Source: Acidobacteriota bacterium (GTDB taxonomy: Bacteria > Acidobacteriota > Terriglobia > Acidiferrales > UBA7541). Taken from it: a DNA stretch of 64,000 nt. Under the pieces are notes generated by a model, which made no database searches, had not been told where the DNA came from, and worked only from the letters and a program-made list of their open reading frames with translations. Both the position numbers and the translations under genes were made by a program. The stretch lies in NCBI GenBank assembly GCA_003223215.1, contig QHYH01000081.1:82481-146480 (forward strand), given 5' to 3'. Shown here piece by piece: positions 10,401 to 19,344 of this stretch. Every line of letters starts with the position of its first letter. Within the stretch, counting starts at the first letter, position 1.

Positions 10401-11395
10401 CCGGTCCGGATTGCAGCGGGAGTATGGTCGGTCTGATCGGCACTCCTGCAGTGTTCAACTACTTCCGGCCGTCCGGTCCGAACCCGTCCTTCGGCGCTCT
10501 GCTCCCCGGCGGCTATGCCACGCTCGTTGGTTTGGCACAGGCCGCGCGGTTCCTCGCACCGGGAACCGGTACGGTTCCTGTGCCGTGGAGCGATGTGAGC
10601 CCGCAAACCTCCCAAGGGAACTCCGTATACCACGCGTTCACGCTCACCGTGACAAAGAGGTTCTCCCACGGCGTGGAATTGCTTTCAGGTTGGACCTATT
10701 CACACACCATTGACGATTCGACGGACCTGTCCACGCTGCTCAACCCTCAGAACAACAACAACCCGCACGGAGAGCGCGGCAACTCGGATTTCGACCAGCG
10801 GCACCGCTGGATCACCAGCGCGGTCTTTCAGTCGCCCAGCGGCAAGTCCGGAGACGGCTTCGCCAAGCATCTATTCGGCGATTTCACCCTTGCGCCCATC
10901 ATCGAAGTCGCTTCTGGCCGGCCCTACAATGTCTTGATCGGCACGAATCCGAACCTGGACTTTGGCACCGCGACGAATCGCCCCGACGCTTTCCCCGCTG
11001 GGAAAGTACCCGCAGGCTTGCCGGTGATCACCTCTCCCTTTGTAAAGGGCACCGATTTCACGATTCCCACAGAATGCCTGGGGCCGACGAATCAGCCCTT
11101 CCCTCCGAGCCTCACCGTTCCGTCACCACCCTTTGGCTGTGTGGGGAATCTCGCGCGCAACGCCTTTACACGGCCCGGCTTTTTCCAGATCGACCTTCGG
11201 CTCGCGCGCAAGTTCGCTATGGGCGAGCGCATGAATCTGGAGGTGATCGCTGACGGCTTTAACATGCTCAACCGGTTTAACGTGAGCGACGTCAGCCCGC
11301 TCTGTGACCCGATCTCCGGCAGCTGCAACGCAGGCCAGCCGAGCGCCGCCCACGACCCGCGCACTTTCCAGTTTGCGCTAAAGGTGAATTGGTAG
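7418..11395 (+). CDS. TonB-dependent receptor with N-terminal carboxypeptidase-regulatory-like domain (Oar-like)
   Basis: Signal peptide, NTATLSGTVFDPQNLAVRGAKLTLTNAATGATRTAVTDDGGRYNLVGLPPGHYEI, plug-like domain, and long beta-barrel ending in FQFALKVNW. Confidence 0.92.
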   Translation: MQSRQVVCALAGWRLMCEAVLLVLLVLGGGATVSAQVNTATLSGTVFDPQNLAVRGAKLTLTNAATGATRTAVTDDGGRYNLVGLPPGHYEITVDAGTSFAIYQDNAVILTVGEAATLNPVLQLGGEKQSVMVTAEAALVETQKTDVSSTINSRQITNLPINERNYINFTLLNSQTARDNTPSIGAAPTSGLNFGGQRARSNEVSVDGADAVDKSVGGVRATVSQEDVQEFQVITSNYMPEYGRATGGVVNIVTKSGANQVHGNAFGFLRATAIQARDPFSVQGSFNPATDSVTLTPVKQSYTRVQAGATLGGPLQKDKTFYFFSYETIRAQTSGFTSIGEGNFGLVPVPGASVCSSTPLLLTGGPNGQATFYPAAIAAAGGCGSPGAVPLITGAALSGAASAVALFGNTGTLPAPLNSFPENGTACGGGTAPCLLPASFQGLVTLLGNYPTREGTSLWSLRLDHNWSSNNSTFIRASVTPSLVTGIQVNAQNQNFGQNAGNRTSQQQTRDLAIVAQHTTAMTNALFNELRFQFARRGLHYGFSNLPGGSDPAVNLTGFAFFGREPFTTEDRVERRFQWTDNLSWTKRGHTFKFGGDVNLIKINTNASQIFTLNYGGVYTFGSLDPGSFGFPASFPSFNAVQAYGLGIPTTYFQGIGNTKRPTTDTGLGVFAQDSWKISSKFTFNYGVRYDIEWAPIFPPATALNAAAAQAEGVIQGIPLNSKNVQPRAGIAWDPWGNGKTVIRAGYGIFYDNPSLALGFLANAFDGAESSLIETGGAGPCVASPGGCNLDNVLNFSALNATNIFQGTLTGNITGCSTSVPATMCYLPQQQRFYFFQPNSLFTGQRYLGFPLAPAVGPPFGPGYPLTVLPFTIPVEKNFKFGYAQQANLTLEREITKDWKISAGYNFTHGVHLDRTRNINVTNPALLVSNDSHAVAAGLVATGTNPLTVTVPVSGTVNGCGAGTLVANTPGGGSVLISSPTIPILVPGIVGEGFTGPDCSGSMVGLIGTPAVFNYFRPSGPNPSFGALLPGGYATLVGLAQAARFLAPGTGTVPVPWSDVSPQTSQGNSVYHAFTLTVTKRFSHGVELLSGWTYSHTIDDSTDLSTLLNPQNNNNPHGERGNSDFDQRHRWITSAVFQSPSGKSGDGFAKHLFGDFTLAPIIEVASGRPYNVLIGTNPNLDFGTATNRPDAFPAGKVPAGLPVITSPFVKGTDFTIPTECLGPTNQPFPPSLTVPSPPFGCVGNLARNAFTRPGFFQIDLRLARKFAMGERMNLEVIADGFNMLNRFNVSDVSPLCDPISGSCNAGQPSAAHDPRTFQFALKVNW

Positions 11396-11420
11396 GAAAA
11401 ATTCCAAACAAAGTGAGGGT

Positions 11421-11456
11421 GAAGAAGGCCCTGCTCTGTCGGGTCTTCTTCTTTCT
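11421..11456 (+). terminator. Rho-independent-like terminator after the TonB receptor gene
   Basis: GAAGAAGGCCC-9 nt-GGGTCTTCTTC hairpin (one G:U) followed by TTTCT. Confidence 0.6.
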
Positions 11457-11620
11457 CAGCCTTTAGAACTCGGATGCACGCGTCTTCAGTCATCCCTCTC
11501 CCTTCCGCTTTTTCAGCCTTCCACTTTCCATCCCACATGCGCTCCTCCTGCCGTTCTCTCTCGACCGCGGACCTCTGCTAAAGTAAGGGAACCGTTTCCG
11601 TCATGACCTCAGGAGAACCA

Positions 11621-12784
11621 ATGACCGGAGTCCTTATCGGTGTAGCCATGGTGGTGGCTCTTGCGGTCCTCTGGCTGGTGTTCGAGGGCCTCAAGAGCCG
11701 CCAAAAGAAGGAAACTCTCGAATCGCAAATGAACGAATTGCGGCGTGACCTGCAGAGTGTGGCCACGGCGCAGGCCAAAAGCACCGGTCAGATGGAAGCG
11801 ATCGCCACGGGCGTGGCACAAAGGCTCGACAGCGTCACTCCGGCCCTGCAGGAAGCCGTCAAGAACTCCGCCCAGATCACCGGCCAGCTGGCCTCCGACG
11901 CCGAGACGCGCATGGCCGAAGAACTCAAGAATGCCCGCGACCAGATCAGCCAAATCCAGCGGCAGCTTGGCGAAGTCCACCAGGCCAGCGCGCAGTTGTC
12001 GCAGGCCGCCGAGACCATCGAAGGAATTCTGGGCGGCGCCAAGTCGCGCGGCTCGCTCGGCGAAATCACCCTCGAGCGTCTGCTCGAAGACTCTTTGCCT
12101 CCCCGCCTCTATGCCATCCAGTACCGCTTCAGCAGCGGCGAAGCGGTGGATGCCGTGATTTTCCTCCGCGACAAGAAACTGATGGCCATCGATTCCAAGT
12201 TCCCGCTCGATGCCTACCGCCGCATCGCCAGTGAGGGAGACGCAGCGCGCCGCGCCTTTGGCAACGCCGTCAAGGGCCACGCAGACGCCATCTCCAAAAA
12301 ATACATCGTGCCGGAGGAAGGCACGCTCGATCTCGCGCTCATGTTTGTGCCCTCGGAAAGCGTATACTACGAGCTGCTCATGATTGCGGACGCTAAAGGC
12401 CAGCCTTTGGACGCCTACTGCCGCGAAAAACGGGTCATCGCGGTTTCCCCGAACACGCTCTACGCCCACCTTTGCGTGATCGCCATGGGCCTGCGCGGCA
12501 TGCAAACCGAAGAGAATGTCAGGCGGCTCCTTGACAACCTCTCCGGGCTCGAGAAACACCTGGAAAAATTTGCGGATAAGTTCGCCGTCATGGGGACGCA
12601 TTTGAAAAATGCTGCCCAAAGCTACAGTGACGCCGACAAGCTGCTGGAAAAAACCCACGATGCTCTGGAAGGAATGCTCGCGCCGGACCCCGCCGAGCCC
12701 GCCCTGGAAAACGACCAAAGCCTGCTCCGCTTCACCGCGGAAGCCAACTCGACCGCACCCGCCGGCTCCAAAAAATCCGCTTGA
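11621..12784 (+). CDS. rmuC: DNA recombination protein RmuC
   Basis: N-terminal TM, coiled coil, GSLGEITLERLLEDSLPP...AIDSKFPLDAYRRI...KKYIVPEEGTLDLALMFVPSESVYYELL typical of RmuC. Confidence 0.92.
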   Translation: MTGVLIGVAMVVALAVLWLVFEGLKSRQKKETLESQMNELRRDLQSVATAQAKSTGQMEAIATGVAQRLDSVTPALQEAVKNSAQITGQLASDAETRMAEELKNARDQISQIQRQLGEVHQASAQLSQAAETIEGILGGAKSRGSLGEITLERLLEDSLPPRLYAIQYRFSSGEAVDAVIFLRDKKLMAIDSKFPLDAYRRIASEGDAARRAFGNAVKGHADAISKKYIVPEEGTLDLALMFVPSESVYYELLMIADAKGQPLDAYCREKRVIAVSPNTLYAHLCVIAMGLRGMQTEENVRRLLDNLSGLEKHLEKFADKFAVMGTHLKNAAQSYSDADKLLEKTHDALEGMLAPDPAEPALENDQSLLRFTAEANSTAPAGSKKSA

Positions 12785-13026
12785 GCCTTGCCGGTAGCGC
12801 CACAACGCGCAGCCATACTCGAATCCCTGCGGTTCTCCTCGTTTCGCCGACCGTCGTTCGCCCCGGACCCGAGGAGTCTGTCGGCCTTTCCCGGCGTAAC
12901 TTGTCCCTGTCCATCGAGAGCGGGAGAAACGCACCGCGGGGCGTGTACTGTCGAGAATCGGCACATCTCGTCCGATCGAGGGCGGTGATGGTGGCAGGTC
13001 TACGCCGCTTGGCACGAGCGATTCGG

Positions 13027-13899
13027 CTAGTGGCGCTCGGGGCGGCCGAGCGCGGGCACCAGCCGGATGGAGATGAGAAACGTGCCGTTCTTTTTGCCGA
13101 CGACCTCGAACGGCGCGACATTTTCTTCGTCGCCGCCGGAGCTCAGGCGCCGCACAGGATTTCCGCCCGCAAGCTCCGCGATATCCGGAGCCAGGTTGCG
13201 CGCTTCGAGAGAAATCTTTTCCGCGGTGCCGCGCACGCGCACCGTCAGCGTGCGATGCTCGCCGCGCTTGAGCGGCGAGGAATCGGCTTCCAGCTCCAGC
13301 CCGACGAAAACCACGGAGAACTCTGGCGCATCGCGTTTTGCGCACGAGACCGTGACCTTCGCCGGCCCGGGTTCGAGCTCCGCCGGCGGGAGAACCGTCA
13401 GCGCCAGCGGCGAGGACGCCAGCACCAGCGCGCCGTGGTCCGCGATCGTGACCTGGTTCGAATCGGCGTCGCCGCAAAATTCCTTGCCGAGAACTTCAAA
13501 GCGGTCCGTCAGCGAAGCCACATGCGGGGCCGAGGAGATTTCCATCGCGGGCGCTGACGCCTCGGTAGCCGTCAGAATCATGGACGACACGCGCCCCGGA
13601 CGGCCCTCGATCGACCCGAAAATGACGCCGGGATCGAGCGGCGCCACGAAAAGCGCCCGGCCCGTCGCGTCCGTCCTGAGATGGTCGCCGTTCGAGAAAT
13701 GGATCGCGACTCCCGGCGCGAGCCGCCCATTCGTATCCAAGACCGCGAGCGTGGCGCGTTCGCCGGAAACGATGCGCTTCGGCAAGAGCAGGATGCGGGC
13801 CGCGGCAGGCGCGAGAGGAGTTTGCTGCGCCGCCAGTGCGGGAGCCAGGCCGCTCGCGATCGACCAGGCAAGGAAGAAAAATTTGCGGCGGGCAGCCAT
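13027..13899 (-). CDS. Secreted hypothetical protein with Ig-like segments
   Basis: MAARRKFFFLAWSIASGLAPALAAQ signal peptide; ATLAVLDTNGRLAPGVAIHFSNGDHLRTDATGRALFVAP Ig-like pattern; start moved from 14019. Confidence 0.65.
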   Translation of the reverse strand: MAARRKFFFLAWSIASGLAPALAAQQTPLAPAAARILLLPKRIVSGERATLAVLDTNGRLAPGVAIHFSNGDHLRTDATGRALFVAPLDPGVIFGSIEGRPGRVSSMILTATEASAPAMEISSAPHVASLTDRFEVLGKEFCGDADSNQVTIADHGALVLASSPLALTVLPPAELEPGPAKVTVSCAKRDAPEFSVVFVGLELEADSSPLKRGEHRTLTVRVRGTAEKISLEARNLAPDIAELAGGNPVRRLSSGGDEENVAPFEVVGKKNGTFLISIRLVPALGRPERH

Positions 13900-14031
13900 C
13901 CGTGAATTGTAGTGGAGAAGCAAGCGCCTGGGAAAGGCCCGCCGGGCGGGAGAAAGCGAGTTTTTAGAATCGCATCCCCAACTGGCATTTTTTCTTGTGC
14001 TCCTCGGGCACGCCAGCACTTCCTCGGGTGA

Positions 14032-14799
14032 TCATTTTCTAGAGACGACGGGCTCTTGTTCCGGCCGATACACCAGGACGGTTCGGCTCATGACGCCCGC
14101 CGAGAGGCGCCGCAAACGATAGCGGTAGGGCCGCGGCGCCCAACCCGTGGAGGAATCTTCCAAGCGGTAGAAAGTATCTTGATACTTCACCGTTCGCGGG
14201 GGTGTCCAATCCGGTTTCCTGCGGCTAGCGCGAATCTCCAAAAACCCTTCCGCACCTTCTGTGCTGACGCAAAGTTCATCGGGAATGCCGGCGGTTAGTG
14301 AAACGCGAACTTTTTCGCGGATCGCTCCGACATACGAAGACAAATTTCCTTCCGTGTAGCCGCCCTGTTCTGCGGCGCTCGGGCCGCGCTGCCCGGTGAT
14401 TTTCAGAAAGATCTGATCCAGCACAAACAGAGGAAGAATTCCAAGACCGCTTTCCGCAAAGGCCGCGGCCACGAGCCGGACGCTGCCCTCGACGGCGAAG
14501 TAGGCAATCAGCCAGGTGAGCGGATGCGTGGCAAAGATGAAGATGGCCATAAAGCCGATCTCTTGCTCGTTCACTCCCGGACCCGCTTTGCCTGCAAGGG
14601 CCAGGTCTAATCCGCGAGAGACCCAGGTGGTCACTGAATAGGAATACCAGTAGAGCATGGCGGCCACGGCAACCAGGAACTCGGCTAATCCACTCAGAAT
14701 GGAGGGGACGCGCCAATCGGCGGATGGGAGAAGCGCGAGCGAGCAGCGCCACCGTTTGGGCAGTAGCGCGACGAATGGCCCCAGAAGAAAACGGAGCAT
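14032..14799 (-). CDS. Hypothetical membrane protein
   Basis: MLRFLLGPFVALLP...several TM segments (VPSILSGLAEFLVAVAAMLYWYSYSV); start moved inside the longer ORF. Confidence 0.65.
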   Translation of the reverse strand: MLRFLLGPFVALLPKRWRCSLALLPSADWRVPSILSGLAEFLVAVAAMLYWYSYSVTTWVSRGLDLALAGKAGPGVNEQEIGFMAIFIFATHPLTWLIAYFAVEGSVRLVAAAFAESGLGILPLFVLDQIFLKITGQRGPSAAEQGGYTEGNLSSYVGAIREKVRVSLTAGIPDELCVSTEGAEGFLEIRASRRKPDWTPPRTVKYQDTFYRLEDSSTGWAPRPYRYRLRRLSAGVMSRTVLVYRPEQEPVVSRK

Positions 14800-14934
14800 G
14801 GCGGAGCGCCTTTTCAAAAAGCATACCATCGAGGACCAAGGGTTCGTTTCGGAATCGCGCGGCGCGGCCGATACCCCCGCCCCCCTTCTTTGTAAGCGCG
14901 CCTTTAAAGAACTTATTATAGGGGCGGTCGACCG

Positions 14935-14982
14935 TCGCCTTTGCCAGCAAAGGCGAACCATCCCGCCTGCGTGGGGCAGGCG
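14935..14982. repeat. Tandem hairpin-forming inverted repeats in intergenic region
   Basis: TCGCCTTTGC-ca-GCAAAGGCGA (14935-14956) and CGCCTGC-gtggg-GCAGGCG (14964-14982). Confidence 0.55.
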
Positions 14983-15051
14983 CGGATGTGGCGTAAATGC
15001 GAGTAATTAGTAGGGTTCAGAGTCCTTTCCTGGCGCCTGGGGTGTGCTAGC

Positions 15052-15987
15052 GTGGGAGCAGGCCAGGAGAGGGCCCGGGCGTGTGGGCAGGGGTGTGAGT
15101 TCGCCGTGTCCTCGAACAGCCGTTGGAGGGCGCCAGCAGGAGCACGTGTGCAAATTGCGTGTGGCGGCGTGACCGACGTAGGTCGCGTTCGAACGAACAA
15201 CGAGGATTGCTTCCGCATCGTGATGCCGCTGAACCTCTACGTGCTGGCCGACGGAATGGGCGGAGAAGCACACGGCGAAATTGCCAGCGCGCTGGCGGTG
15301 GAAACCGTGGTGACACACTGCCTCGACGCGGAAGCCAATCCAGCGGCGAACGTAATCGGAAAGGTGGAGCCGCGCTGGAGCGCCAAGACCAAACGGCTTT
15401 CGACGGCCGTGCATCTGGCCAACAAGAAGATTTGCAAATCCGCAGAGGAGCATCCGGAGCAGCACGGCATGGGAGCGACCTTGACGGCGGCGTGGATTGA
15501 CCGTTCCAAACTGAGCATTGCGCACGTCGGCGACAGCCGCGCGTATTTGCTTCGCGGCGGTTCGCTGCTGCAGCTCACGCGGGACCACTCGCTGGTTGCG
15601 GAACAAGTGCGCCGCGGAATGTTAACCGCGGCGGAAGCCGAGGAGAGCGAAATGCAGAGCGTACTGTTGCGTGCGCTCGGCGTCCAGCCGGAGATCGAAG
15701 TGGATGCCGAAGAACACATGCTTTTTCCGCGCGACGTGTTGATGCTGTGCTCCGACGGATTGACGCGCGTAGTCACCGAGCCGGAAATTGCCGGGGTACT
15801 GCAAGCCGAAACCGATCCGATACGCGGCGCGGAAGAGCTGGTAGCCATCGCCAATGATCGCGGAGGCCCGGACAACATCACCGTGGTGATCGCGCGGATG
15901 CTTAAAGATTCCAAGGGATGGTTTTCCTGGTTGCGCCGCGGGGCGCGCAAGAACCTAGGCAACAATGGCCACGCTGGAGGAAAGTAA
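15052..15987 (+). CDS. PP2C-family Ser/Thr protein phosphatase
   Basis: GVTDVGRVRTNNEDCFRI, YVLADGMGGEAHGEIAS, AHVGDSRAYLLRGG, LMLCSDGLTRVV, GGPDNITVVIARM motifs. Confidence 0.93.
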   Translation: MGAGQERARACGQGCEFAVSSNSRWRAPAGARVQIACGGVTDVGRVRTNNEDCFRIVMPLNLYVLADGMGGEAHGEIASALAVETVVTHCLDAEANPAANVIGKVEPRWSAKTKRLSTAVHLANKKICKSAEEHPEQHGMGATLTAAWIDRSKLSIAHVGDSRAYLLRGGSLLQLTRDHSLVAEQVRRGMLTAAEAEESEMQSVLLRALGVQPEIEVDAEEHMLFPRDVLMLCSDGLTRVVTEPEIAGVLQAETDPIRGAEELVAIANDRGGPDNITVVIARMLKDSKGWFSWLRRGARKNLGNNGHAGGK

Positions 15988-15989
15988 CG

Positions 15990-16715
15990 ATGCCTAAACT
16001 TAGCCTCATGTTCGACAACAAACTGGTAAGAGAGGTGCCGGTAGGAAGCCGCCCGGTAACCATCGGGCGCGCCCCGGATAACGACTTGTCCGTAGACAAC
16101 CTTGCCGTCTCCAGCTACCACGCGAAGGTTTACTTCGAAGCGGGGCGCATGGTGATCGAGGACCTGAACAGCCTCAACGGCACGTTTGTCAACGATCTGC
16201 GGGTCGAGCGCGCCACGCTGCACGACGGAGATAAAGTTCACATCGGCAAGCACACCATCAAGGTGGATACCAGCGGCGATGCGCCGGTGTCGTGGCAGTC
16301 CGGCCGCAAAGCGGCCGCGCCGCGCATTAACGAAACGATGGTGCTGGACACCAAGGAGCGGCGCCAGATGCTCCAGCAGGCCGCGGCGATGGGCGAGTCC
16401 ATGCAATTCGCCTCGACGCGCGTGAAGGTTGCGACGCTCATGGTGCTCGGCGGAAACACGGACCAAAAAGAGTACATTTTGACAAACAAGCTGACGGTCA
16501 TCGGAAAGTCCCCGATGGCCACGGTGAAAGTGAAGGGCTGGTTCAAGCCGCAAATGGCGGCGCAGATCAACCAGCGCGATGACGGCTACTTCCTTGGCCC
16601 CGGCGACAAAGTGCCCTCGGTGAACGGCAGACCTATCGGCGGACCGACGCGGCTGAACGACGGCGATGTGATTGAAGTTTCCGGCGTGAGGCTGAATTTT
16701 ATTTTCCGCGAGTAG
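15990..16715 (+). CDS. FHA-domain protein (canonical N-terminal FHA, degenerate C-terminal FHA-like region)
   Basis: PVTIGRAPDNDLSVDNLAVSSYHAKVYFEAGRMVIEDLNSLNGTFVND. Confidence 0.9.
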   Translation: MPKLSLMFDNKLVREVPVGSRPVTIGRAPDNDLSVDNLAVSSYHAKVYFEAGRMVIEDLNSLNGTFVNDLRVERATLHDGDKVHIGKHTIKVDTSGDAPVSWQSGRKAAAPRINETMVLDTKERRQMLQQAAAMGESMQFASTRVKVATLMVLGGNTDQKEYILTNKLTVIGKSPMATVKVKGWFKPQMAAQINQRDDGYFLGPGDKVPSVNGRPIGGPTRLNDGDVIEVSGVRLNFIFRE

Positions 16716-16727
16716 CGTTCGAACGCC

Positions 16728-19157
16728 ATGGCAGCTCCGTCAGCAGGCTGGTGGCAAAGGCGGGGCTTGTTCGGCCTCTACGAACTGCTGCAGTCGTGGT
16801 GGCGGCACCGCATCTCGTTCCTTCTCAGCCTGAGCATTACGCTCGCCGCGCTCACGAGCTACTACCTGGTTTTTCTGCAGGAAACGAGGACCCCGCTCTC
16901 CGAACTCGTCCAGCGTCTGGAACTCGACACGCTCGACACCCGCTTCCGTTATCGTCCCGCGCGATTCGCACACCCTGACTCGCGCATCGCCATCGTGGAT
17001 ATCGACCAGAAGGCGCAGGAAGTTTTGGGGCGCTGGCCGTTCTCGCGGATCTATTTTGCAACATTGCTCGACGCCCTTCACGAGGACGGGGCGGCTGTCG
17101 CGGCCTTTGACATCACCTTCAGCAAACCGGATCAAACTGCGGCGCCACTTCGTTCGCTTGCGGCTTCGCTCGAAGACCGCCGGCAAAACCGTGAACCTGT
17201 CGACCCCAAGGTTATCGGGGAGATAAACCGGCTCGTTGCCGAATACGATGCCGACACAAAGTTTGCCGCCGCCATCCGACGTTTTGGCCCGGTCATTCTT
17301 GGCAACTATTTCCTGTTTACGCCGGCGGACCTTCAGGGACTCAGCGATCGGACGCTCGACGCCTATGCCAACCAGATCTCGTTCTTCGCGTTTCCGCCGG
17401 CGCATGCGATGCGGCCGGAATCCGGGAAACAAGACAAGTTGAACCTGATCGAGGATTTCGCAGCAGCCAGATTGCTGCCGCGCGGCGCGGAAGCGAATTT
17501 GGACGCTCTTACCTCCGCGATGCGGGGCGACACCTCCTGGACCGGGTTCTTTAATTTTCCGCCGGACAGCGACGGAGTGGTCCGCCGCGCCACGCTGGTG
17601 CTACCGTACGGGCGCTCGCAAAATCCCGACGAGTGGGATCTCTATTCCTCGCTGGACCTCGTCGCTGCCCGGGCCCTGATTGGCCGGGAGGCGCAAGACA
17701 GCAATCTCTTCTACGGCCCGACGGGCATTTGGAAGATTTCTCTCGGAAGCAAGGCGGCGATTTACCCCGACGGCCGCGGCCAGTTGCTTATCAACTACGA
17801 GGGCCCTTGGGGAACTTTTCCGCACTACTCGATCGCGGATGTTCTCGAGCGAAAATGTGCGCCGGGAACATTCCGGGGGAAGCTGGTGCTGGTCGGCGCA
17901 ACGGCCACGGGGATCGGAGACCTCCGCGCAACGCCCTTTGGCGGCGCGAATTTTCCCGGGGTGGAAATCCACGCCAACGTCGTGGACAACATCCTCAACG
18001 ACCGCTTCTTGCGGCGAGGCGCGAAACAGGCGCTCATCGACGTGCTGCTGATTTTCGCTTTCGGCATTCCGCTGGGGATCTGGATGGCGCTCGTATCGCC
18101 GCGCTGGATGTGGTTTGGCGCTTTCCTGTTTGCGCCTTTGGTTGGGGTGGATTACTGGACGTTTTTGCACGGCTGGTGGCTCAACTTCACCGTGCCCGCG
18201 GTGACGCTCGCGTCCAACGTTTTGCTGGTTTCTCTTTATCGGTCGCTCGTTGAAGAAAAGGAAAAGCGCCGCGTGCGCGCGGCGTTCGGCCAATACCTCA
18301 GCCCGGAAGTGATCCGCAGATTGCTCGTGAATCGGCGGCTGGTCGAGCCAAAGAAAACGGAAATCACCGTGATGTTCAGCGATATTCGGGGCTTCACGAC
18401 GATTTCGGAAAAACTCGACGCCCAGGAATTGGCGCTTTTTCTGAACCAGTACCTCTCGGACATGACCAGCCTGGTTTTCGATCACCACGGCACGCTCGAT
18501 AAATATATCGGCGACGCGGTCATGGCTTTCTGGGGCGCGCCCTTCGAAGAACCGGGGCACGCGGCGAAGGCTTGCAAAGCCGCACTGAAGATGATGGACC
18601 GCGTCCGCGAGTTGCAAAAACAGTGGACGGCGGAAGGAAAGCCGCATCTCGATATCGGCATCGGCCTGAACACCGGCATGGCCAGCGTGGGCAACATGGG
18701 TTCGGCGCTGCGTTATGGGTATACGGCGCTCGGCGATGCCGTGAATCTGGCCTCCCGGCTGGAAGGGCTGAACAAAGACTACGGCACGCACATTATCGTA
18801 AATGAATCGACCTACCAGGCCGCGAAAGAAAGCGGCTTCCTGTTTCGCGAGCTGGATCTGATTCGCGTCAAGGGCAAGCTCCAGCCGGTCACCATTTGGG
18901 AGCTCATCGGCCGCGAGGGAGAGGATACCGTCTACGGCGCGCCGGAAGAGGCTCGCTCTCGAGTCGAGCTTTTCCAGAGCGCTCGCGCTCTCTACGGCAG
19001 GCGCCGGTGGCAGGCTGCGCAGCAGGCGTTCCAAGAAATTCTCGACAAGTGGGGGGACGACGGCCCTTCGCGTGCCTACTGGAAACGCTGCCAGGAATAC
19101 CTCTTCGCAGAGCCGCCCGCGACCTGGGACGGCGTGTTCACGATGACCCACAAATAG
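16728..19157 (+). CDS. CHASE2-domain class III adenylate/guanylate cyclase
   Basis: CHASE2-like N-terminus, TM helices, then ITVMFSDIRGFTTISE, DKYIGDAVMAFWGAP, GYTALGDAVNLASRLEGLNK. Confidence 0.93.
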   Translation: MAAPSAGWWQRRGLFGLYELLQSWWRHRISFLLSLSITLAALTSYYLVFLQETRTPLSELVQRLELDTLDTRFRYRPARFAHPDSRIAIVDIDQKAQEVLGRWPFSRIYFATLLDALHEDGAAVAAFDITFSKPDQTAAPLRSLAASLEDRRQNREPVDPKVIGEINRLVAEYDADTKFAAAIRRFGPVILGNYFLFTPADLQGLSDRTLDAYANQISFFAFPPAHAMRPESGKQDKLNLIEDFAAARLLPRGAEANLDALTSAMRGDTSWTGFFNFPPDSDGVVRRATLVLPYGRSQNPDEWDLYSSLDLVAARALIGREAQDSNLFYGPTGIWKISLGSKAAIYPDGRGQLLINYEGPWGTFPHYSIADVLERKCAPGTFRGKLVLVGATATGIGDLRATPFGGANFPGVEIHANVVDNILNDRFLRRGAKQALIDVLLIFAFGIPLGIWMALVSPRWMWFGAFLFAPLVGVDYWTFLHGWWLNFTVPAVTLASNVLLVSLYRSLVEEKEKRRVRAAFGQYLSPEVIRRLLVNRRLVEPKKTEITVMFSDIRGFTTISEKLDAQELALFLNQYLSDMTSLVFDHHGTLDKYIGDAVMAFWGAPFEEPGHAAKACKAALKMMDRVRELQKQWTAEGKPHLDIGIGLNTGMASVGNMGSALRYGYTALGDAVNLASRLEGLNKDYGTHIIVNESTYQAAKESGFLFRELDLIRVKGKLQPVTIWELIGREGEDTVYGAPEEARSRVELFQSARALYGRRRWQAAQQAFQEILDKWGDDGPSRAYWKRCQEYLFAEPPATWDGVFTMTHK

Positions 19158-19344
19158 AGCTTCCGCCGGTACCGCTGCTCGGGATGTTCCGCCTCCCGCC
19201 GAAGTAAATAGGGTGCCAGCCGTGCTGATGGAAGGCGCAAGGCCAAGCTGTTAATTGTGTGTTTAGGTTGCGTCTACGATGATAGCTTCCCGAGACTGCT
19301 TGCTCCGTGAACCATTCAGGAAGCAAGCCTTCGGGAGAAAATCC

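Noticed and set aside
11609-13477. 622-aa minus-strand ORF opposite rmuC
   Set aside because: Shadow ORF of high-GC coding sequence; low-complexity Arg/Gly/Ala content, while the + strand encodes clear RmuC
15237-16553. 438-aa minus-strand ORF
   Set aside because: Antisense to both PP2C and FHA genes, spanning two real genes
17601-19151. 516-aa minus-strand ORF
   Set aside because: Antisense to the well-supported CHASE2 cyclase; no recognisable motifs
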